From NCBI RefSeq assembly GCF_000316515.1, contig NC_019675.1, positions 2,505,964-2,569,963 on the forward strand: a stretch of 64,000 nt of DNA, in the 5' to 3' direction. Under the pieces are notes generated by a model. It was not told the DNA's origin. It ran no database searches and was given only the letters and a program-made list of their open reading frames with translations. The position numbers and the translations under genes were made by a program. Shown here piece by piece: positions 54,021-62,082 of the stretch; position 1 is the first letter of the stretch; each line of letters starts with the position of its first letter. The stretch is from Cyanobium gracile PCC 6307. GTDB taxonomy: Bacteria > Cyanobacteriota > Cyanobacteriia > PCC-6307 > Cyanobiaceae.

Positions 54021-54536
54021 ATGCGAATCCCTTACGAACAAGCCATTGAGAGGCTTGGCCTGCTTGCCAACCTGTGTTCATTCGACCCAATAGTGATCGG
54101 AACGCTGCCGCTTGGAATTGATGTTTCCAGCAGCGATATCGACATTGCTTGTTATTGTGACGATCTTGACCGATTCGCAAAATTCACAACGCGTCAGTAT
54201 GAATCGCAAGATTGCTTTCAAGCTCGACACGGAATTTTTCAAGAGCATGCATCTATTGTTGTTGATTTCAAGGCACTTGAATGGGATGTTGATATCTTCT
54301 GCCAACCCATTCCGACAGCCAAGCAGTGGGGCGTACGGCATTTTCGGATCGAACAGCGGTTGCTCGCTTTGTCTCCTGGCCTGAGGTCAACCGTGACGGA
54401 ATTGAAACGTTCTGGCTTGAAAACTGAACCTGCGTTCGCCAAAGCTCTTGGATTGTCCGGTGAGCCTTATGGGACAATTCTAGGACTTGAACAATGCGAC
54501 GACCGTGAGTTGTTGGCACTATCTGCAATACATTGA
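54021..54536 (+). CDS. DUF4269 nucleotidyltransferase-like protein
   Basis: A 171-residue protein with IGTLPLGIDVSSSDIDIACY (a GT-x5-SDxD nucleotidyltransferase-like motif), then DVDIFCQPIPTAKQWGVRHF and SGLKTEPAFAKALGLSGEPY, the DUF4269 pattern. Members are predicted to be related to nucleotidyltransferases; activity is unknown. It is directly followed by attC site D and is a single-gene cassette. Confidence 0.85.
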   Translation: MRIPYEQAIERLGLLANLCSFDPIVIGTLPLGIDVSSSDIDIACYCDDLDRFAKFTTRQYESQDCFQARHGIFQEHASIVVDFKALEWDVDIFCQPIPTAKQWGVRHFRIEQRLLALSPGLRSTVTELKRSGLKTEPAFAKALGLSGEPYGTILGLEQCDDRELLALSAIH

Positions 54537-54543
54537 AACCGAA

Positions 54544-54637
54544 GCATAACGATGCGATGGGGATGGAGCGGCGGAGTCACGTCTTTTCGACGTCTTGCAA
54601 GCCTCTAGCCACCGCCTGCCCATCGCCAACGTTCGGC
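54544..54637 (+). other. Integron attC-like recombination site D
   Basis: GCATAAC (54544-54550) and GTTCGGC (54631-54637) bound the site. The inner arms pair well: AACGATGCGATGGG against CCCATCGCCAACGTT, then GCGG against CCGC, with a central ACGTC-4-GACGT hairpin. Length is 94 bases, 8 bases after the DUF4269 stop. The outer boxes are further from consensus than in site C. Confidence 0.68.
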
Positions 54638-54770
54638 ATGCTGTCTGCTGAGTAGAAGGCAATGACCGAGGACGACTTCAGGCACATCGCCTCTTTCTTC
54701 CAGCCACCGGAGGAGGTTGAGATGTTCAACGTCAAGCTGTATGCCATGGAATCTCCGTGACGCCGCTACC

Positions 54771-55805
54771 ATGTTGCTCGTTGAGGGCTGGCAGGCGCCC
54801 CACGCGCGCCGACCCATGTGGTTCCAAGAACTGACCGGCTTTTCGGAGGCCTCCCCACGACAGGTTCGTGAGACGATCACGGTGGAAGGCGAGACCTTGA
54901 CGTCCCATGCGAATGGGAGGGTTCTGGTCTGTGGCCGGCTGGACATGCCGTCATTGGCTGAGTTGCGCGAGCGCGTTGATTCCATCGGCTGTCTTTCCGG
55001 CAACCTGGCGGTGCGGGAAGTGGTGGCCAATGTCCAGCATCTGTATGCTGACGTGTCGAACGCCCATGCACTCTTTCAGGTGGCTTCTCAGTTCAACCTG
55101 CTTGAAATGGTGTCACCGGATGTGACGCCGGAACACGGCGTGGGAATCTATCAACATGACCATACCCAGGGACCTGCCTGTGCCATGGCGGCTGGTGCAG
55201 TAACGATCTATCGCAACGACTACGCAGACGTCAACGGGCAGACCGGTCAATCGGCGCACAACCAGCTGGATTGCCTTGCAGATCTCGGCATCGCCCTGGG
55301 AAATGCAGAGGGCCGGCTCTGGGAGATGAGGAATGGCTACCCCTTGGCCTCGCAGGCTGGCCTGGTTGAGATCTCACACCGTCTGACGTCCTCGGATGAA
55401 GCTGAACGCGACGGCTGGCGACAGCTGCTGCGGATCGGCATTCAGTGGCGGACCCAGGTGACCCTGAAGGACTGCACGCACCTCGTTTCCCATGCCTACG
55501 GTTCCGCCTTGCCCGTGGCCTATTCCAGGCATGCGTCATCCCTTTGGGCCCCATTTGCCCGGCTGATTCTGGAAGCCTCCTATGAAGCAACGATCTGCAC
55601 GGCCATCCTGAACTCGGCTCAGCACGGCAGCAACCGAGTGTTTCTTACGCTTCTCGGTGGCGGGGCCTTTGGCAATGCAATCGACTGGGTTCTGGACGGC
55701 CTCCAGCGAGCCCTGAACCTCTATCGGCATGTTGAACTTGATGTAGCCATCGTCAGTCATGGCGCTTCCAAACCGGCAGTCAGACGACTGGTCAGCCAGT
55801 TCTGA
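54771..55805 (+). CDS. Conserved hypothetical protein, possibly macrodomain-like
   Basis: A protein of about 344 residues. Two parts stand out: VGIYQHDHTQGPACAMAAGA with VTIYRNDY in the middle, and RVFLTLLGGGAFGNAIDWVL near the end. The second resembles macrodomain loops (a GG-x-FGN glycine loop after a strand), which bind ADP-ribose. I do not know a named family. The frame is open from 54717; the ATG at 54771 or one at 54816 (MWFQELTGF) are both possible. GC rises again here, so this is probably outside the cassette region. Confidence 0.6.
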   Translation: MLLVEGWQAPHARRPMWFQELTGFSEASPRQVRETITVEGETLTSHANGRVLVCGRLDMPSLAELRERVDSIGCLSGNLAVREVVANVQHLYADVSNAHALFQVASQFNLLEMVSPDVTPEHGVGIYQHDHTQGPACAMAAGAVTIYRNDYADVNGQTGQSAHNQLDCLADLGIALGNAEGRLWEMRNGYPLASQAGLVEISHRLTSSDEAERDGWRQLLRIGIQWRTQVTLKDCTHLVSHAYGSALPVAYSRHASSLWAPFARLILEASYEATICTAILNSAQHGSNRVFLTLLGGGAFGNAIDWVLDGLQRALNLYRHVELDVAIVSHGASKPAVRRLVSQF

Positions 55806-55951
55806 TCATGAGCTCCGCTTTTGAGATTCAGGAGGTTCACCTCTGGTGGGTGGAGGCCAGGCTGGAGCGGCCAGATGGAACGCCGGTGACACCAGGCGCC
55901 TGAAGTTGCCCCGACCCTGCCTAAAGTCTGCCCAGCCATACCTCACGGAAC

Positions 55952-56197
55952 GTGTTGCCGCCTGAAACGCCCCTCAGCACGACACGTTCCACCGTGGCGC
56001 TGCGCTTTGCTGCCGGCGCCGCCATGGGTGTGCTGATCGCTTCGGCACCCTTCGCCGCTGGTCATCCTTTCCAACTCAGCAGCCTGGAGATGCTTGCCGC
56101 TGCCCTCGTGATCACCGCATCAGGGGTGATGGGCTGTCTCTGGGGCGGTCGCTTTCTTGACGCGCTCTCGAGGGCGCTGGATTCCACCTCCGTGTGA
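55952..56197 (+). CDS. Small membrane hypothetical protein
   Basis: An 81-residue protein with two hydrophobic helices (VALRFAAGAAMGVLIASAPF and LAAALVITASGVMGCLWGGR). It starts with TTG at 55952. I do not recognise it, but the pattern of small inner-membrane proteins with host-like codon use supports a gene. Confidence 0.5.
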   Translation: MLPPETPLSTTRSTVALRFAAGAAMGVLIASAPFAAGHPFQLSSLEMLAAALVITASGVMGCLWGGRFLDALSRALDSTSV

Positions 56198-56236
56198 GGT
56201 TTCAGACTGCGCTCCATGCCGAGGACGAAGGCTCCC

Positions 56237-56611
56237 ATGACCTTCACGCGATTGCTGACCAACCTCTGCTCCGACCGTCTGGGCGAGAGTCGCGATTTCT
56301 ATGTCTCGCTCCTCGGGTTCAAGGTGAACTACGACAGCGACTGGTACGTCCAGTTGCGCTCCCCCAACCATCCGGCGCTTGAGCTTGGCCTCATCGCCCG
56401 ATCCAGTGAGCTGGTTCCGCCGCCCTTTCAGCAGGCGCCTGCCGGGATGGTCATCACCTTCGTGGTTCCTGACGTCGATGCTGTGTACGCCAAGGCCCTG
56501 TCCCTGGGGCTTTCGATCCTGCAGGAGCCCAGGAACGAGTTCTACGGCCAGCGCCGCTTCCTGACCGTCGATCCGAACGGCTGCCTCATCGACATCGGCA
56601 GCCCCTGCTGA
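56237..56611 (+). CDS. VOC family (glyoxalase-like) protein
   Basis: A 124-residue single-domain protein: SRDFYVSLLGFKVNYDSDWY, then VPDVDAVYAKALSLGLSILQ, FLTVDPNGCLIDIG. This is the VOC fold used by glyoxalase I, dioxygenases and resistance proteins; the last Glu of the usual metal site is replaced in DPNGCLIDI, so metal binding is uncertain. The ATG at 56237 fits the fold. Confidence 0.85.
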   Translation: MTFTRLLTNLCSDRLGESRDFYVSLLGFKVNYDSDWYVQLRSPNHPALELGLIARSSELVPPPFQQAPAGMVITFVVPDVDAVYAKALSLGLSILQEPRNEFYGQRRFLTVDPNGCLIDIGSPC

Positions 56612-56642
56612 GCGCCTCAGCAGCCTCTTCACCGGAGCCGCG

Positions 56643-57449
56643 ATGCCATCCGCCCCGACCCGCCGCCAGCGGCGTTTCCTGGAACGCTTTGGACCCTGGG
56701 CCGTCGTCACCGGGGCCTCCTCCGGCATCGGCCGCTCCCTGGCCTGCCGCCTGGCCGACTCTGGCCTGAACCTGGTGCTCGTGGCCCGCGATTGGCCCAG
56801 GCTCGAAACCCTGGCGGCCAGCCTCATCGCTAGCCACGGCGTGCAGGTGCAGGTCGTCGCCGTGGACCTGGCCCGGGAGGACCACCTCGCGGCGATCCGC
56901 CGGGTCACGGACCCCCTGGATGTGGGCCTGCTGGTGGCCTCCGCCGGCTTCGGCAGCGCCGGCCCCTTCCTGGACGCCGACATCACCAGCGAAACCGAGA
57001 TGCTGATGGTCAACGGCCGGGCGGTGCTGCAGGCCTGTCACCACTTCGGCGGCCGCCTGCGGGAGCGGGGCCGCGGCGGCCTGGTGCTGCTCAGTTCGAT
57101 CGCCGCCTTCCAGGGCATGCCCTATGCGGCCCATTACGCGGCCACCAAGGCCTATGTGCAGACCCTCGCCGAAGCCCTGCATGAGGAGCTCCGGGCGGAC
57201 GGGGTCCATGTGCTGGCCGCGGCGCCCGGGCCCACCCACAGCGGTTTCGCCGCCCGGGCCGGCATGGCGCTGGGGATGGCCCTGGAGCCTGATGCGATCG
57301 CGCCGGAGATCCTCGCGGCCCTCGGTCGCCAGGCCACGGTGCTGCCGGGCGCGCTCTCCAAGCTCCTCAGATGGTCGCTTGTGCCCCTGCCGCGCTGGGC
57401 GCGGGTGAGCATCATGGGCACGGTGATGCAGGGCATGGCCCTCCACTGA
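56643..57449 (+). CDS. Short-chain dehydrogenase/reductase
   Basis: A 268-residue SDR: VVTGASSGIGRSLACRLADS for NAD(P) binding, then LLSSIAAFQGMPYAAHYAATKAYVQT containing the catalytic Ser, Tyr and Lys (given here as one block of the active site; Tyr in HYAATKA). The type resembles DltE/YqjQ-like oxidoreductases. It ends in TGA overlapping an ATG, next to the transporter gene. Confidence 0.9.
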   Translation: MPSAPTRRQRRFLERFGPWAVVTGASSGIGRSLACRLADSGLNLVLVARDWPRLETLAASLIASHGVQVQVVAVDLAREDHLAAIRRVTDPLDVGLLVASAGFGSAGPFLDADITSETEMLMVNGRAVLQACHHFGGRLRERGRGGLVLLSSIAAFQGMPYAAHYAATKAYVQTLAEALHEELRADGVHVLAAAPGPTHSGFAARAGMALGMALEPDAIAPEILAALGRQATVLPGALSKLLRWSLVPLPRWARVSIMGTVMQGMALH

Positions 57450-57485
57450 TGCAGAGCAAGTGATGCAGAGCCTCTGATGCAGAGC
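57447..57485 (+). repeat. Three direct copies of TGATGCAGAGC
   Basis: TGATGCAGAGC occurs at 57447, 57461 and 57475. Each copy contains an ATG, in three different frames; only the third (57477) is in frame with the transporter. The first overlaps the SDR stop. This looks like a tandem slippage that moved the start away from the coupled position. Confidence 0.75.
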
Positions 57486-58352
57486 AGCGTCTTCACCACC
57501 GTCCTGCTGCCGGTGGCGCTGGCCATCGTCATGCTGGGCATGGGCCTCAGCCTGGTGCCCGAGGACTTCCGGCGCATCACCCGCTACCCCAGGGCGGTCG
57601 CGGTGGGCACGGTCTGCCAGTGCCTGGTGTTGCCGCTGCTGGGGGCCCTGATCGCCCTGGTGGTGCCGATGGAGCCCGTGATGGCGGTGGGTCTGGTGGT
57701 CGTGGCCGTCTGCCCGGGCGGGCCGTCGTCGAACCTGATGACCTACCTGGCCCGGGGCGACGTGGCCCTGTCGGTGACCCTGACGGCCGTCAGCAGCATC
57801 ATCACGGTGTTCACGATTCCGCTGTCCACCAATCTGGCCCTCCAGCATTTCCTGGGGGAGGGGGCCGCGATCGCCCTGCCGATCGGCACCACCATGCTGC
57901 AGATCGTGCTGATCACTCTGCTGCCGACGGCCATTGGCATGGCCATCCGGCATCGCTTCCCAGCGGTAGCCCGGCGCCTGGAGAAGCAGATGGGGCGGCT
58001 GGCCGGGGGCCTGCTGGCGCTGATCATCCTGCTGCTGTTCATCCGCGAAGCCGGCAAGCTGCCGGGCTTTCTGGCGCAGATGGGACTGGCCATCGCGTTG
58101 CTCAACCTGCTGGCCATGCTGGCGGGCTTTCTGGCGGGAAAGCTGTTCCGCCTGCCCGTGGCCCAGCAGGTGTGCATCGCGATCGAAGTGGGGATTCAGA
58201 ACGGAACCCTGGCGATCGCCATCACCGCCGGTCTGCTCAACAACCCCGACATGGCGGTGCCGGCGGCGGTCTACAGCCTGCTGATGTATGTGTTCGGCTT
58301 TGGTGCGGTCCTCTGCGGCCGGCGCCTGATCCCTGCGGCCCGCCGGGCGTGA
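57477..58352 (+). CDS. Bile acid:sodium symporter (BASS) family transporter
   Basis: A 291-residue protein with about nine hydrophobic helices, the first sodium-site block VCPGGPSSNLMTYLARGDVA and the second IEVGIQNGTLAIAIT. BASS proteins import organic anions with sodium in the inner membrane; plant and cyanobacterial relatives carry pyruvate or other 2-oxo acids. The substrate is unknown. The start is the third of three repeated ATGs. Confidence 0.9.
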   Translation: MQSSVFTTVLLPVALAIVMLGMGLSLVPEDFRRITRYPRAVAVGTVCQCLVLPLLGALIALVVPMEPVMAVGLVVVAVCPGGPSSNLMTYLARGDVALSVTLTAVSSIITVFTIPLSTNLALQHFLGEGAAIALPIGTTMLQIVLITLLPTAIGMAIRHRFPAVARRLEKQMGRLAGGLLALIILLLFIREAGKLPGFLAQMGLAIALLNLLAMLAGFLAGKLFRLPVAQQVCIAIEVGIQNGTLAIAITAGLLNNPDMAVPAAVYSLLMYVFGFGAVLCGRRLIPAARRA

Positions 58353-58437
58353 TGGCTCTCCAGCGGCGACAATCCCTGGGCTCCCGGCGACCACAGCCCC
58401 AGAGGCCGCCCCTGCAAGAATGATTGTGGTTTCTCGA

Positions 58438-58716
58438 ATGACCGTGGCTCGGCTCCGGCCTCCCTTCGTCTCCCTCCCCCTGGCCACTGCCGCGGGCCTC
58501 TTCGCCGGCCTCCTGGCCGCCCTGGGCGGCGCCCCTGCCCTGGCACAGCAGCCCGGCCATGGCGCCCAGAAGGCGGTGTTTGCCACTAAGGCGGAAGCCG
58601 AAGCCGCCGCCAAGCACTTCAACTGCACCGGGGCCCACCAGCACGGCAACCAGTGGATGCCCTGTGCCACCCATGGCGAAACCAAGGGCGGGTCGTCCGG
58701 CCACGGCTCCCACTGA
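58438..58716 (+). CDS. DUF3721 secreted small protein
   Basis: A 92-residue protein with a signal peptide (residues 1-35, ending PALAQQ) and the DUF3721 motif FATKAEAEAAAKHFNCTGAH and GNQWMPCATHG. The two cysteines and several His could bind metal (the tail is GSSGHGSH). It overlaps the next gene by one base (TGATG), so the two are coupled. The ATG at 58438 gives the cleaner signal peptide; another is at 58420. Confidence 0.85.
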   Translation: MTVARLRPPFVSLPLATAAGLFAGLLAALGGAPALAQQPGHGAQKAVFATKAEAEAAAKHFNCTGAHQHGNQWMPCATHGETKGGSSGHGSH

Positions 58717-59207
58717 TGCCTGATCCGGACGCGCCGGAGACCCCTCCCACCGGCGGCCCCCCTCCCTCAAGTGGCCCCTCAGCCTGCGGTGGCCGGCCGA
58801 AGATCGTGGCCATCGGCATCGCCCCCCTGGGCATCATCTCGATCGGCATCGTGCCCATGGGGGTGATCAGCATCGGCGTCGTGCCGATGGGCGTGCTGAG
58901 CCTGGGGGCGGTGGCGATGGGGGTGATCAACGCCTCCGTGGTGGGGATGGGCATCCTCATCGCCGGCGTCAACGTGATGGGCGTCTGGTGGGTGGGGATG
59001 GAAGGGATGGGGCCCTACCGGCTGGGAAGCCCGAGCGGCCAGGTGCACCACCACAGCCGTGACCACGACCAAAGCCAGGGCCAGCAGAACCTCTACGCCT
59101 ATCCCAGCCGCGAAGAAGCCCTGAGGAAGGCGAAGGAACTCGGCTGCGAAGGGGCCCATGCCATGGGCTCCCTCTGGATGCCCTGCGCGGAACATCCGAC
59201 CCCCTGA
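58716..59207 (+). CDS. Glycine-pentad repeat protein with C-terminal DUF3721
   Basis: A 163-residue protein. Residues 30-100 are about 14 consecutive five-residue units ending in G (GIAPLGIISIGIVPMGVISI, then GVVPMG, VLSLG, AVAMG). Residues 118-163 are a DUF3721 domain (YAYPSREEALRKAKELGCEG, GSLWMPCAEH). The repeat is very hydrophobic and regular and could form a beta-helix-like or membrane-associated rod. No signal peptide is obvious. It is coupled to the other DUF3721 gene. Confidence 0.75.
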   Translation: MPDPDAPETPPTGGPPPSSGPSACGGRPKIVAIGIAPLGIISIGIVPMGVISIGVVPMGVLSLGAVAMGVINASVVGMGILIAGVNVMGVWWVGMEGMGPYRLGSPSGQVHHHSRDHDQSQGQQNLYAYPSREEALRKAKELGCEGAHAMGSLWMPCAEHPTP

Positions 59208-59209
59208 AC

Positions 59210-59695
59210 TCAGGCCAGGGTCTTGAACATCACCAGGGCATCCACCTCCCCCAGGCGGGGATGGCGGAAGGCCCCCGGCAGCCGGCCGATGGTGCGGAAG
59301 CCGTTGCGACTCCAGGCGGCCACGCCGGCGGTGTTGGTGCTCACCACCAGGTTGAACTGCATCGCCGTGAAGCCCCGCCGCCGGGCCTCCTCCTGGGAGT
59401 GGCGGCAGAGGGCATGGCCCACCCCCCGGCCCCGGGCGGCTTCGGCCACCACATAGCCGGCGTTGGCCACGTGAGCCCCCAGGCACGGCTGGTTGGGCCG
59501 CAGATAGTAGGTGCCCAGGATCGTGCCGTCCGCATCGGTGGCCACGAAGGTGGCGGCGACGGCCCCCACCCAGGCCTGACGGGCGGCGTCGCTGTCGATG
59601 GCCGGGTCGTGGGGGAAGGTTTCGCCGGCCCGGAACACCGGTTCCAGCACCGCCCACACCGCCGGCCAGTCGCCAGGTTCGTACGCCCGGATCAT
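59210..59695 (-). CDS. GNAT family N-acetyltransferase
   Basis: A 161-residue protein with the acetyl-CoA loop [20 protein letters not shown] and [20 protein letters not shown]. The substrate is unknown. It is the last gene of a three-gene minus-strand operon (TauE, OsmC, GNAT) with 4-base overlaps. Confidence 0.88.
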   Translation of the reverse strand: MIRAYEPGDWPAVWAVLEPVFRAGETFPHDPAIDSDAARQAWVGAVAATFVATDADGTILGTYYLRPNQPCLGAHVANAGYVVAEAARGRGVGHALCRHSQEEARRRGFTAMQFNLVVSTNTAGVAAWSRNGFRTIGRLPGAFRHPRLGEVDALVMFKTLA

Positions 59696-60129
59696 CCCGC
59701 CGCTTGCACCACGATCGATTTGGTCACCGTACCGGGCAGATTCCGCGACACCGGGCAGACCTTCATGCGTCGCTCCAGAAAGGCCCGGCTGGGCTCATCC
59801 AGCTCGGGTGTCGGCGCCCCGTCGGCTGCCTCCAGCCGCACCTGGAAGCTGCCGTCCACCGCCTCGATCATCCAGTCGGCGGAGGCCGTCACGCTGAGGA
59901 TTCCGTCCACCGCGGCCAGGGGCAGATGCCGCTCGGCGGCGTTGGCCACCAGGTAGTGGTGCTGGCAGAGCAGCAGCGACAGCAGGTAGAGCCGGAAGCC
60001 GGGGGTCCGCAGGCTGGGCTCCAGCGGCTGCCAGGGCTCCTGCGCACCGTTGCGGACATCGACGCTGAGGCTGTCACCGGCGACCCCGTGGCGGCTGTGC
60101 AGGCGGAACTGGAACAGGAGGTGGGTCAT
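59692..60129 (-). CDS. OsmC family protein
   Basis: A 145-residue OsmC-like protein: [20 protein letters not shown] contains the first family Cys, and [16 protein letters not shown] the second. Such paired cysteines reduce organic or lipid hydroperoxides in OsmC/Ohr proteins, or act on sulfur compounds in relatives. Placement between TauE and a GNAT with 4-base overlaps shows one transcript. Confidence 0.82.
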   Translation of the reverse strand: MTHLLFQFRLHSRHGVAGDSLSVDVRNGAQEPWQPLEPSLRTPGFRLYLLSLLLCQHHYLVANAAERHLPLAAVDGILSVTASADWMIEAVDGSFQVRLEAADGAPTPELDEPSRAFLERRMKVCPVSRNLPGTVTKSIVVQAAG

Positions 60130-60953
60130 CGCTGGAGGGAAACGGCGTGGGTGGGGGGACTGGCGGCGCTGGGGCTGCGCTGGCGCTGGACGGCTTCGGC
60201 ACCCGTGAGCAGGGCCGAACCGACCAGCAGGGCGGCGAAGCCCTGGCGCAGGTGCCGGTCGGAGAGGTGGGGGGCCAGGGCCTGGCCGCCGATGGCGCCC
60301 ACCAGGCCGCCACCGATCAGGGGGGCCAGCAACGGCAGGCCGGCCGCCGGCCAGTGCCCGAGGGCCCCCAGGGCCACCAGGCTGTTGGTGGCGATCAGCA
60401 CCAGGCTGGTGCCGCTGGCCAGGGGCATCGGCAGACCGGCCAGCAGCACCAGGGCGGGCACGATGGCGAAGCCGCCGCCCACGCCGGCGATGCCGGTGAG
60501 CAGGCCCACCAGTACCCCCTGGCCCGCCAGGGCCACGACCCCACCGGGCCGCCGGGATTCGCTGGCCTGTCTGCCGCCCCCGGCGCCGCGCCGCCGGCGT
60601 GAGAGCAGCCAGGCGGCCACCAGGGCGGCGACGGCGAACACGGCCAGCTGCACCGGCTCCGGGATCAGCCCCTGCTTGACGAGGGAGCCGCCGATCCAGC
60701 TGCCGGCCAGGGCCGGCAGCCCCAGGACCAGGGCGGGCCGGGGCGCCACCTGGCGCCGCCGCAGGTAGGGGCCGGCGTTGGCCACCGCCAGCAGGGTCAC
60801 CGCCAGGAGCGAAAGGGGCACCGCCTCACGGGTGGTCAGTCCGGCGCCGCTGATCAGCAGGGGCAGCAGCAGGATCGAGCCGCCGGCCCCGAGCACCGCC
60901 AGCAGGAAGCCGATCAGGGCACCCCCGCCGGCCATCAGCAGCAGCAGGGCCAT
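60126..60953 (-). CDS. TauE/SafE family sulfite/anion exporter
   Basis: A 275-residue protein with eight hydrophobic helices and the twin TauE/SafE blocks: [20 protein letters not shown] near the start and [20 protein letters not shown] in the second half. The family exports sulfite, sulfoacetate or other sulfur compounds. It is divergent from an ArsR-type regulator. The ATG at 60953 begins the first helix. Confidence 0.9.
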   Translation of the reverse strand: MALLLLMAGGGALIGFLLAVLGAGGSILLLPLLISGAGLTTREAVPLSLLAVTLLAVANAGPYLRRRQVAPRPALVLGLPALAGSWIGGSLVKQGLIPEPVQLAVFAVAALVAAWLLSRRRRGAGGGRQASESRRPGGVVALAGQGVLVGLLTGIAGVGGGFAIVPALVLLAGLPMPLASGTSLVLIATNSLVALGALGHWPAAGLPLLAPLIGGGLVGAIGGQALAPHLSDRHLRQGFAALLVGSALLTGAEAVQRQRSPSAASPPTHAVSLQR

Positions 60954-61037
60954 GCTCAAGGCCGTCCCCCCTGCCGGGCCCGTGCGGCATGGCGTGGCGA
61001 TAAGGGAACGGCGGGCATCGAGGCGGAATGGTCGGCT

Positions 61038-61141
61038 GACTATGACTATACACGCATACAACGGCAAAAGAGTGAAAAGCTGCTGCCGTCTGCGCCCCAT
61101 TGGCGGGAACGGCGCTGCATAATGTCTCTAGCGTCATAGTG
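61038..61141. promoter_or_regulatory. Inverted repeat in the divergent control region of the sulfur cluster
   Basis: GACTATGAC (61038-61046) and GTCATAGTG (61133-61141) are inverse copies at 8 of 9 positions, one near each divergent gene. A TGCATAAT extended -10-like sequence lies at 61116-61123, 25 bases before the ArsR start. They could be half-sites of the ArsR-type regulator. This is a suggestion from sequence symmetry only. Confidence 0.35.
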
Positions 61142-61148
61142 AGCAGTC

Positions 61149-61493
61149 ATGGGGGTTGTCGGCCCCGGATCGATTCCCAGCCCGGAGCTGCTGGAGGAGT
61201 TCAGCCAGTTCTTCCGGCTGCTGAGCGAGCCCGCCCGGCTCCAACTCCTCTGCCATCTGCGCCAGGGTTCCTGTGATGTCGCCTCCCTGATCGAAGCCAC
61301 CGGGTTCAGCCAGTCCCACATCAGCCGCCAGCTTTCCCAGCTGCTGCGGGCCGGCCTGGTGAGCTGTGAGCGCGACGGGGTCCGACTTATCTACCGGGCC
61401 GACGCCGAACTGGTGGAGGAGCTCTGCGACTTGGTCCAGAAGCGCATGAAGCAGCGCCTGCAGCAGCAGCTTGACCAGCTCCAGACCGCCTGA
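61149..61493 (+). CDS. ArsR/SmtB family transcriptional regulator
   Basis: A 114-residue winged-helix protein: FFRLLSEPARLQLLCHLRQG, the recognition helix TGFSQSHISRQLSQLLRAGL and the wing VSCERDGVRLIYRA. Cysteines lie in LLCHL (helix 2) and ELCDL (helix 5), similar to the redox pair of BigR/SqrR persulfide sensors, with two extra Cys. The usual CVC metal site of SmtB is absent. It likely controls the flanking TauE-OsmC and cytochrome-oxidoreductase operons. Confidence 0.85.
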   Translation: MGVVGPGSIPSPELLEEFSQFFRLLSEPARLQLLCHLRQGSCDVASLIEATGFSQSHISRQLSQLLRAGLVSCERDGVRLIYRADAELVEELCDLVQKRMKQRLQQQLDQLQTA

Positions 61494-61497
61494 GGCC

Positions 61498-62082
61498 ATG
61501 GGCCCCCATCCCCTGTGGACCAGGGCTTTCCACGGGTTCAACCTGCTGGTGCTGCTGCTGATGGCCGCCAGCGGCCTGGAGATCTACAACGCCAACCCGG
61601 TGTTCGGCGGCCGGGCGGGGGCGACCGTGCCCGAGTGGCTCACCCTCGGGGGCTGGCTGGCCGGCGGCCGCGACTGGCACTTCGGCGTCATGGGGCTGTA
61701 CGCCGCCAACCTGGGGCTCTGGATCGGCCTGCTGCTGCATCGGCGCCAGCGGCGCCTGGCCGACGGCGGCGATCTGGGCACCCTGCGCCGCAGCGCCAGT
61801 CCCCCAAGGCGCCGCCTGGCCAGCCACCGGATCACCTACACCCTGATGCTGATCGTGCTGGCCTTCAGCCTGATCACAGGCCTGGCCATGTACAAGCCGG
61901 CCCAGCTGTGGTGGCTGGTGTCGCTGTTCGCCGTCGCCGAACCGGCCGGCTTTTCCAGCTGGCAGACGCTGCGGGTGTGTCACCTGGCCACCATCCCCGC
62001 CATCGCCCTGCTGCTGGTGGCCCACGTGGGGCTCTCCTGGCGGGTGGGCGGCCTGCGGCTGCTGCGGCGCATGGCCCTGTGA
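61498..62082 (+). CDS. Membrane cytochrome b (cytochrome b561/YedZ-like)
   Basis: A 194-residue protein with four or five hydrophobic helices and heme-ligand candidates His in WTRAFHGFNLLVLLLM, in WHFGVMGLYAANLG, and in CHLATIPAIALLLVAHVGLS. It would pass electrons between the quinone pool and the molybdenum subunit downstream. The start at 61498 follows the regulator by 4 bases, and the 3' end overlaps the next gene by one base (TGATG). Confidence 0.85.
   Translation: MGPHPLWTRAFHGFNLLVLLLMAASGLEIYNANPVFGGRAGATVPEWLTLGGWLAGGRDWHFGVMGLYAANLGLWIGLLLHRRQRRLADGGDLGTLRRSASPPRRRLASHRITYTLMLIVLAFSLITGLAMYKPAQLWWLVSLFAVAEPAGFSSWQTLRVCHLATIPAIALLLVAHVGLSWRVGGLRLLRRMAL

Noticed and set aside
57447-57485. 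Short direct repeats as a CRISPR array
   Set aside because: The units are 11 bases with 3-base spacers and lie over start codons; nothing like a CRISPR repeat or cas gene is present.
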